64,000 bases of DNA, from contig OX392535.1 of NCBI GenBank assembly GCA_947623455.1, positions 35,736,688 to 35,800,687 on the forward strand, given 5' to 3'. The position numbers and the translations under genes were made by a program. The notes beneath the pieces were generated by a model. The model did no database searches. It had not been told where the DNA came from and saw only the letters and a list, made by a program, of their open reading frames with translations. This document shows, in pieces, positions 54,151 through 64,000 of the stretch. Numbering within the stretch: the first letter of the stretch is position 1; each line of letters starts with the position of its first letter. The stretch comes from Mimachlamys varia (lineage: Eukaryota; Mollusca; Bivalvia; Pectinida; Pectinidae).

Positions 54151-57100
54151 ATGACTGTTACCGAACCTTTATGACTGTAACCTCTGTCACTGTCACCCAC
54201 CTCTGTCACTGTTACCCACCTCAGTCACTGTTACCCACCACTGTCACTGTTACCCACCACTGTCACTGTTACCCACCTCTGTGACTGTTACCAACTCACC
54301 TCTGCCATTGTTACCCACCTCAGTCACTGTTACCCACCTCTGTCACTGTTACCTACCTCTGTCACTGTTACCTACCTCTGTCACGTTTACCCACCTCTGT
54401 CACGTTCACCCACCTCTGCCATTGTTACCCACCTCAGTCACTGTTACCCACCTCTGTCACTGTTACCTACCTCTGTCACTGTTATCTACCTCTGTCACGT
54501 TTACCCACCTCTGTCACTGTTACCCACCTCAGTCACTGTTACCCACCTCAGTCACTGTTACTCACCACTGTCACTGTTACCCACCACTGTCACTGTTACC
54601 CACCACTGTCACTGTTACCCACCACTGTCACTGTTGCCCACCTCTGTCACTGTTACCCACCACTGTCACTGTTGCCCACCTCTGTCACTGTTACCAACTT
54701 ACCTCTGCCATTGTTACCCACCTCTGTCACTGTTACCCACCACTGTCACTGTTACCAACTTCTGTCACTGTTACACACCTCTGTCACTGTTACCCACCTC
54801 TGTTACTGTTACCCACCTCTGGTCACTGTTACCCACCTCTGTTACTGTTACCCACCTCTGGTCACTGTTACCCACCTCTGTCACTGTTACCCACCTCTAT
54901 CACTATTACCCAGCATCTGTCACTGTTACCCACCACTGTCACTGTTACCCACCTCTGGTCACTGTTACACACCTCTGTCACTGTTACCCACCTCTGTTAC
55001 TGTTACCCACCTCTGGTCACTGTTACCCACCTCTGTTACTGTTACCCACCTCTGGTCACTGTTACCCACCTCTGTCACTGTTACCCACCTCTATCACTAT
55101 TACCCAGCATCTGTCACTGTTACCCACCACTGTCACTGTTACCAACTTCTGTCACTGTTACACACCTCTGTCACTGTTACCCACCTCTGTTACTGTTACC
55201 CACCTCTGGTCACTGTTACCCACCTCTGTCACTGTTACCCACCTCTATCACTGTTACCCACCTCTGTCACTGTTACCCACCTCTGTCACTGTTACCCACC
55301 TCTGTCACTGTTACCCACCTCTATCACTGTTACCCAGCCTCTGTCACTGCTACCCAAATCTGTCACTGTTACCCACCTTTGTCACTGTTACCTACCTCTG
55401 TGACGTTAACCTACCTCTGTCACTGCTACCCACCTCTGTCACTATTACCCATCTCAGTCACTGTTACCCACCACTGTCACTGTTACCCACCACTGTCACT
55501 GTTACCCAACTCTGTCACTGTTACCAACTCACCTCTGCCATTGTTACCCACCTCTGTCACTGTTACCCACCTCTGTCACTGTTACCCACCTCTGTCACTG
55601 TTACCCACCACTGTCACTGTTACCCAACCTCTGTGACTGTTACCAACTCACCTCTGTCATTGTTACCCACCTCTGTCACTATTACCCACCACTGTTACCC
55701 ACCTCTGTCACTGTTACCCACCACTGTCACTGTTACCCACCTCTGTCACTGTTACCTACCTCTGTCACTGTTACCTACCTCTGTCACGTTTACCCACCCC
55801 TGTCACTGTTACCCACCACTGTCACTGTTACCCACCTCTGTTACTGTTACCTTCCTCCGTCACTGTTATCAACCTCACTGTTACCCACCTCTGTGACGTT
55901 TACCTACCTCTGTCACTGTTACCCACCAATGTCACTGTTACCAACCTCAGTCACTGTTAACCACCACTGTCACTGTTACCCACCACTGTCACTGTTACCC
56001 ACCTCTGTCACTATTACCCACCTCAGTCACTGTTACCCACCTCTGTCACTGTTACCCACCACTGTCACTGTTACCCACCTCTGTCACTGTTACCAACTCA
56101 CCTCTGCCATTGTTACCCACCTCTGCCATTGTTACCCACCTCTGTCACTGTTACCCACCTCTGTCCCTGTTACCCACCTCTGTCACGTTTACCCAACTCT
56201 GTCACTGTTACCCACCTCTGTCACTGTTACCCACCTCTGTCACTGTTACCAACTCACCTCTGCCATTGTTACCCACCTCTGCCATTGTTACCCACCTCTG
56301 TCACTGTTACCCACCTCTGTCCCTGTTACCCACCTCTGTCACGTTTACCCACCTCAGTCACTGTTACCCACCACTGTCGCTGTTACCAACTTCTGTCACT
56401 GTTACCCACCTCAGTCACTGTTACCCACCACTGTCACTGTTACCAACCTCTGTCACTGTTACCCACCACTGTCACTGTTACCCACCACTGTCACTGTTAC
56501 CCACCACTGTCACTGTTACCCACCTCTGTTACTGTTACCTTCCTCTGTCACTGTTATCAACCTCACTGTTACCTACCTCTGTGACGTTTACCTACCTCTG
56601 TCACTGTTACCCACCACTGTCACTGTTACCAACCTCAGTCACTGTTACCCACCACTGTCACTGTTACCCACCACTGTCACTGTTACCCACCTCTGTCACT
56701 ATTACCCACCTCAGTCACTGTTACCCACCTCTGTCACTGTTACCCACCACTGTCACTGTTACCCACCTCTGTCACTGTTACCAACTCACCTCTGCCATTG
56801 TTACCCACCTCTGCCATTGTTACCCACCTCTGTCACTGTTACCCACCTCTGTCCCTGTTACCCACCTCTGTCACGTTTACCCAACTCTGTCACTGTTACC
56901 CACCTTTGTCACTGTTATAAACCTCTGTCAATGTTACCTACCTCTGTCACGTTTACCCACCTCTGTCACTGTTACCCACCACTGTCACTGTTACCAACTT
57001 CTGTCACTGTTACCCACCTCAGTCACTGTTACCCACCACTGTCACTGTTACCAACCTCTGTCACTGTTACCCACCACTGTCACTGTTACCCACCACTGTC

Positions 57101-60100
57101 ACTGTTACCCACCACTGTCACTGTTACCAACCTCTGTCACTGTTACCAACTTACCTCTGCCATTGTTACCCACCTCTGTCACTGTTACCCACCACTGTCA
57201 CTGTTACCAACCTCTGTCACTGTTACCAACTTACCTCTGCCATTGTTACTCACCTCTGTCACTGTTACCTACCTCTGTCATTGTTACCCACCTCTGTCAC
57301 TGTTACCCACCTCTGTCACTGTTACCAACTTCTGTCACTGTTACCCACCTCAGTCACTGTTACCCACCACTTTCACTGTTACCCACCACTGGCACTCTTA
57401 CAAACCTCTGTCACTGTTACCAACTTACCTCTGCCATTGTTACCCACCTCTGTCACTGTTACCGACCACTGTCACTGTTACCAACTTCTGTCACCGTTAC
57501 CCACCTCTGTCACTGTTACCCACCTCTGTTACTGTTACCCACCTCTGTCACTGTTACCCACCTCTGTCACTGTTACCCAGCCTCTGTCACTGTTACCAAA
57601 CTCTGTCACTGTTATCAACCTCTGTCACTGTTACCCATCTCTATCACTGTTACCCACCTCTGTCACTGTTACCAACCTCTGTCACTGTTACCCACCTCTG
57701 TCACTGTTACCCACCACTGTCACTGTTACTCACCTCTGTCACTGTTACCTACCTCTGTCATTGTTACCTACCTCTGTCACTGTTATCAACCTCTGTCACT
57801 GTTTTCAACCTCTGTCACTGTTATCAACCTCTGTCACTGTTATCAACCTCTGTCACTGTTTTCAACCTCTGTCACTGTTATACACCTCTGTCACTGTTAC
57901 CCACCTCTGTCACTGTTACCAACCTACCTCTGCCATTGTTTCCCACCACTGTCACTGTTTCCCATCTCTGTCACTGCTACCAACTTCTGTCACTGTTACC
58001 CACCTCTGTCACTGTTACCCACCTCTGTCACTGTTACCTACCTCTGTCACTGTTACCTACCTATGTCACTGTTACCCAGCCTCTGTCACTGTTACCAACC
58101 TCTGTCACTGTTATCAACCTCTGTCACTGTTACCCACCTCTGTCACTGTTACCCAACTCTGTCACTGTTACCTACCTCTGTCACTATTACCCACCTCTGT
58201 CACTGTTACCCACCTCTGTCACTGTTACCCAGCCTCTGTCACTGTTACCCACCTCTGTCACTGTTACCCACCTCTGTCACTGTTACCAACCTCTGTCACT
58301 GTTACCCAGCCTCTGTCACTGTTACCAACCTCTGTCACTGTCACCCACCTCTGTCACTGTTACCCACCTTGTCACTGTTACCCACCTCTGTCACTGTTAC
58401 CCACCTCTGTCACTGTTACCCACCTCTGTCACTGTCACCTACCTCTGTCACTGTTACCGACCTTGTCACTGTTACCCACCTCTGTCGCTGTTATCAACCT
58501 CTGTCACTGTTACCTACCTCTGTCACGTTTACCCACCTCTGTCACTGTTACCCACCACTGTCACGTTTACCCACCTCTGTCACTGTTACCTACCTCTGTC
58601 ACTGTTACCCACCTTGTCACTGTTACCAACCTCTGTCACTGTTATCAACCTCTGTCACTGTTACCTACCTCTGTCACGTTTACCCACCTCTGTCACTGTT
58701 ACCCACCACTATCACTGTTACCCACCTCTGTCACTGTTACCCACCACTGTCACTGTTACCTACCTCTGTCACGTTTACCCACCTCTGTCACTGTTACCCA
58801 CCACTTTCACTGTTACCCACCACTGTCACTGTTACCCACCTCTGTCACTGTTACCCACCACTGTCACTGTTACCTACCTCTGTCACGTTTAACCACCTCT
58901 GTCACTGTTACCCACCTCTGCCATTGTTACCCACCTCTGTCACTGTTACCTACCTCTGTCACTATTAACTACCTCTGTCACTGTTACCTACCTCTGTCAC
59001 TATTAACTACCTATGTCACTGTTACCCACCTTGTCACTGTTACCCACTTCTGTCACTGTTATCAACCTCTGTCACTGTTACCTACCTCTGTCACGTTTAC
59101 CCACCACTGTCACTGTTACCCACCACTGTCACTGTTACCCACCTCTGTCACTGTTACCCACCACTGTCACTGTTACCTTCCTCTGTCACGTTTACCCACC
59201 TCTGTCACTGTTACCCACCACTTTCACTGTTACCCACCACTGTCACTGTTACCCACCTCTGTCACTGTTACCCACCACTGTCACTGTTACCTACCTCTGT
59301 CACGTTTACCCACCTCTGTCACTGTTACCCACCTCTGCCAAATGTTACCCACCTCTGTCACTGTTACCTACCTCTGTCACTATTAACTACCTATGTCACG
59401 TTTACCCACCTCTGTCCCTGTTACCAACTTCTGTCACTGTTACCCATCTCAGTCACTGTAACCAACCTCTGTCAGTGTTACCAACTTACCTCTGCCATTG
59501 TTTCCCACCTCTGTCACTGTTACCCACCTCTGTCACTGTTACCCACCTCTGTCACTGTTACCCACCTCTGTCACTGTTACCAACTTCTGTCACTGTTACC
59601 CACCTCAGTCACTGTTACCCACCACTTTCACTGTTACCCACCACTGGCACTCTTACAAACCTCTGTCACTGTTACCAACTTACCTCTGCCATTGTTACCC
59701 ACCTCTGTCACTGTTACCGACCACTGTCACTGTTACCAACTTCTGTCACCGTTACCCACCTCTGTCACTGTTACCCACCTCTGTTACTGTTACCCACCTC
59801 TGTCACTGTTACCCACCTCTGTCACTGTTACCCAGCCTCTGTCACTGTTACCAAACTCTGTCACTGTTATCAACCTCTGTCACTGTTACCCATCTCTATC
59901 ACTGTTACCCACCTCTGTCACTGTTACCAACCTCTGTCACTGTTACCCACCTCTGTCACTGTTACCCACCACTGTCACTGTTACTCACCTCTGTCACTGT
60001 TACCTACCTCTGTCATTGTTACCTACCTCTGTCACTGTTATCAACCTCTGTCACTGTTATCAACCTCTGTCACTGTTTTCAACCTCTGTCACTGTTATCA

Positions 60101-63100
60101 ACCTCTGTCACTGTTATCAACCTCTGTCACTGTTTTCAACCTCTGTCACTGTTATCCACCTCTGTCACTGTTACCCACCTCTGTCACTGTTACCAACCTA
60201 CCTCTGCCATTGTTTCCCACCACTGTCACTGTTTCCCATCTCTGTCACTGCTACCAACTTCTGTCACTGTTACCCACCTCTGTCACTGTTACCCACCTCT
60301 GTCACTGTTACCTACCCCTGTCACTGTTACCTACCTATGTCACTGTTACCCAGCCTCTGTCACTGTTACCAACCTCTGTCACTGTTATCAACCTCTGTCA
60401 CTGTTACCCACCTCTGTCACTGTTACCCACCTCTGTCACTGTTACCTACCTCTGTCACTGTTACCCACCTATGTCACTGATACCCACCTCTGTCACTGTT
60501 ACCCAGCCTCTGTCACTGTTACCCACCTCTGTCACTGTTACCCACCTTTGTCACTGTTACCAACCTCTGTCACTGTTACCCAGCCTCTGTCACTGTTACC
60601 AACCTCTGTCACTGTCACCCACCTCTGTCACTGTTACCCACCTTGTCACTGTTACCCACCTCTGTCACTGTTACCCACCTCTGTCACTGTTACCCACCTC
60701 TGTCACTGTTACCTACCTCTGTCACTGTTACCCACCTTGTCACTGTTACCCACCTCTGTCACTGATACCCACCTCTGTCACTGTTACCCAGCCTCTGTCA
60801 CTGTTACCCACCTCTGTCACTGTTACCCACCTTTGTCACTGTTACCAACCTCTGTCACTGTTACCCAGCCTCTGTCACTGTTACCAACCTCTGTCACTGT
60901 CACCCACCTCTGTCACTGTTACCCACCTTGTCACTGTTACCCACCTCTGTCACTGTTACCCACCTCTGTCACTGTTACCCACCTCTGTCACTGTTACCTA
61001 CCTCTGTCACTGTTACCCACCTTGTCACTGTTACCCACCTCTGTCGCTGTTATCAACCTCTGTCACTGTTACCTACCTCTGTCACGTTTACCCACCTCTG
61101 TCACTGTTACCCACCACTGTCACGTTTACCCACCTTGTCACTGTTACCCACCTCTGTCACTGTTATCAACCTCTGTCACTGTTACCTACCTCTGTCACGA
61201 TTACCCACCTCTGTCACTGTTACCCACCACTATCACTGTTACCCACCTCTGTCACTGTTACCCACCACTGTCACTGTTACCTACCTCTGTCACGTTTACC
61301 CACCTCTGTCACTGTTACCCACCACTTTCACTGTTACCCACCACTGTCACTGTTACCCACCTCTGTCACTGTTACCCACCACTGTCACTGTTACCTACCT
61401 CTGTCACGTTTAACCACCTCTGTCACTGTTACCCACCTCTGCCATTGTTACCCACCTCTGTCACTGTTACCTACCTCTGTCACTATTAACTACCTCTGTC
61501 ACTGTTACCTACCTCTGTCACTATTAACTACCTATGTCACTGTTACCCACCTTGTCACTGTTACCCACCTCTGTCACTGTTATCAACCTCTGTCACTGTT
61601 ACCTACCTCTGTCACGTTTACCCACCACTGTCACTGTTACCCACCACTGTCACTGTTACCCACCTCGGTCACTGTTACCCACCACTATCACTGTTACCTA
61701 CCTCTGTCACGTTTACCCACCTCTGTCACTGTTACCCACCACTTTCACTGTTACCCACCACTGTCACTGTTACCCACCTCTGTCACTGTTACCCACCACT
61801 GTCACTGTTACTTACCTTTGTCACGTTTACCCACCTCTGTCACTGTTACCCACCTCTGCCATTGTTACCCACCTCTGTCACTGTTACCTACCTCTGTCAC
61901 TATTAACTACCTATGTCACGTTTACCCACCTCTGTCCCTGTTACCAACTTCTGTCACTGTTACCCATCTCAGTCACTGTTACCCACCACTGTCACTGTTA
62001 CCAACCTCTGTCAGTGTTACCAACTTACCTCTGCCATTGTTTCCCACCTCTGTCACTGTTACCCACCTCTGTCACTGTTACCTAACCTCTGTCACTGTTA
62101 CCCAACCTCTGTCACTGTTACCCACCTCTGTCATTGATACCCACCTCTGTCACTATTACCCATCTCTGCCACTGTTACCCACCTCTGTCACTGTTACCCA
62201 CCACTGTCATTGATACCCACCTTTGTCACTGTTACCCACCTCTGTCACTGTTACCAACCTACCTCTGCCATTGTTACCCACCTCTGCCATTGTTACCCAC
62301 CTCTGTCACTGTTAGCCACCTCTGTCACTGTTACCTAACCTCTGTCACTGTTACCCAACCTCTGTCACTGTTACCCACCTCTGTCATTGATACCCATCTC
62401 TGCCACTGTCACCCAGCTTCTGTCACTGTTACCCACCACTGTCATTGATACCCACCTTTATCACTGTTACCCACCTCTGTCACTGTTACCAACCTACCTC
62501 TGCCATTGTTACCCACCTCTGCCATTGTTACCCACCTCTGTCACTGTTAGCCACTTCTGTCACTGTTACTAACTTCTGTCACTGTAACCCATCTCTGTCA
62601 CTGTTACCCACCTCTGTCACTGTTACCTACCTCTGTCACTGTTACCTGCCCCTGTCACTGTTACCCAGCCTCTGTCACTGTTACCAACTTCTGTCACTGT
62701 TATCAACCTCTGTCACTGTTACCCTCTTCTGTCACTGTTGCCCAACCTCTGTCACTGTTACCCACTTCTGCCATTGTTACCCACCTCTGTCACTGTTACC
62801 CACCTCTGTCATTTATACCCACCTCTGCCACTGTTACCCAGCCTCTGTCACTGTTACCCATCTCTGCCATTGATACCCACCTTTGCCACTGTTACCCACC
62901 TCTGTCACTGTTACCAACCTACCTCTGCCCTTGTTACCCACCTCTGTCACTGTTACACACCTCTGTCACTGCTACCCACCTTTGTCACTATTACCCACCT
63001 CAGTCACTGTTACCCACCACTGTCACTGTTACCCACCACTGTCACTGTTACCCAACTCTGTCACTGTTACCAACTCACCTCTGCCATTGTTACCCACCTC

Positions 63101-64000
63101 TGTCACTGTTACCCACCTCTGTCACTGTTACCCACCTCTGTCACTGTTACCCACCACTGTCACTTTTACCCAACCTCTGTGACTGTTACCAACTCACCTC
63201 TGTCATTGTTACCCACCTCTGTCACTATTACCCACCTCTGTCACTGTTACCCACCTCTGTCACTGTTACCCACCACTGTCACTGTTACCCACCTCTGTCA
63301 CTGTTACCTACCTCTGTCACTGTTACCTACCTCTGTCACGTTTACCCACCCCTGTCACTGTTACCCACCACTGTCACTGTTACCCACCTCTGTTACTGTT
63401 ACCTTCCTCTGTCACTGTTATCAACCTCACTGTTACCTACCTCTGTGACGTTTACCTACCTCTGTCACTGTTACCCACCACTGTCACTGTTACCAACCTC
63501 AGTCACTGTTACCCACCACTGTCACTGTTACCCACCTCTGTCACTATTACCCACCTCTGTCACTGTTACCCACCTCTGTCATTGTTACCGACCACTGTCA
63601 CTGTTACCCACCTCTGTCACTGTTACCAACTCACCTCTGCCATTGTTACCCACCTCTGCCATTGTTACCCACCTCTGTCACTGTTACCCACCTCTGTCAC
63701 TGTTACCCACCTCTGTCACGTTTACCCAACTCTGTCACTGTTACCCACCTCTGTCACTGTTATAAACCTCTGTCAATGTTACCTACCTCTGTCACGTTTA
63801 CCCACCTCTGTCACTGTTACCAACTTCTGTCACTGTTACCCACCTCAGTCACTGTTACCCACCACTGTCACTGTTACCAACCTCTGTCACTGTTACCCAC
63901 CACTGTCACTGTTACCCACCACTGTCACTGTTACCCACCACTGTCACTGTTACCCACCACTGTCACTGTTACCAACCTCTGTCACTGTTACCAACTTACC
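54150..64000. repeat. 19-bp satellite array, about 515 copies, continues past the window
   Basis: The unit CTGTCACTGTTACCCACCT has common variants (CACTGTCACTGTTACCCAC, CTCTGCCATTGTTACCCAC, TCACGTTTACC). Higher-order repeats are clear: marked words recur 2255 bp apart (GGCACTCTTACAAACC at 57391 and 59646) and about 2520 bp apart (TATTAACTACCTATGTCAC at 59001 and 61522), and a long block around 56.5 kb recurs near 63.4 kb. The unit contains no stop codon in any + frame, so ORFs of up to 1066 codons appear in all three frames. They are not genes. Confidence 0.97.

Noticed and set aside
54281..63765. ORFs of up to 1066 codons rich in Cys, His, Leu and Pro
   Set aside because: They occur in all three + frames because the 19-bp unit contains no stop triplet and shifts frame every copy; the translation is a 19-residue repeat. 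No start, splice or domain evidence.

Overview
The window is eukaryotic, AT-rich genomic DNA. It holds one clear multi-exon gene with long introns and a dense load of class II MITE-like elements, minisatellites and one LINE. Several interspersed repeats (ends reading AAGAGGCCCAxxGGCCT, blocks of GACGGACGG, and a CACGTG-rich foldback element) look like families I associate with bivalve molluscs. A bivalve or related lophotrochozoan is therefore the likely source, but this is an inference from repeat style, not a database match. Layout: 1-3343 holds nested degenerate repeats. 3344-4704 is a TIR element with a 5-bp target duplication, followed directly by a 36-38 bp minisatellite (4705-6739). 6740-16140 is gene-free DNA with repeat remnants, a CACGTG-rich foldback element (about 9621-10735) and MITEs. 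16144-18255 is a truncated MITE that runs into a 19-bp tandem array, followed by a 59-bp array. From about 19500 to 41615 lies the only gene I recognise. It is a FAM227-family (FWWh-domain) protein on the + strand, reconstructed here in 16 coding exons (about 599 aa) plus an alternative last exon. 43-48 kb is gene-free, with a purine tract and an inverted pair of TTAA-flanked MITEs (the partner at 40.7 kb). 48388-53480 is a 42-bp minisatellite interrupted by an APE-type non-LTR retrotransposon. 54092-64000 is a truncated TTAA MITE that runs into a roughly 10-kb 19-bp satellite continuing past the window edge. The FAM227 model has three unusual splicing features. One is a textbook U12-type AT-AC intron between exons 12 and 13. 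The second is a 67-68 bp tandem duplication of the intron 6/exon 7 junction that leaves five decoy 3' splice sites. The third is a 2-nt tandem acceptor near the 3' end that would switch the C-terminus. The main theme of the non-genic DNA is satellite arrays that begin inside, abut, or share sequence with transposon ends (four cases). The very long ORFs of the 54-64 kb region are by-products of a stop-free 19-bp unit and are not genes. No CRISPR array, operon, prokaryotic gene or virus was seen.
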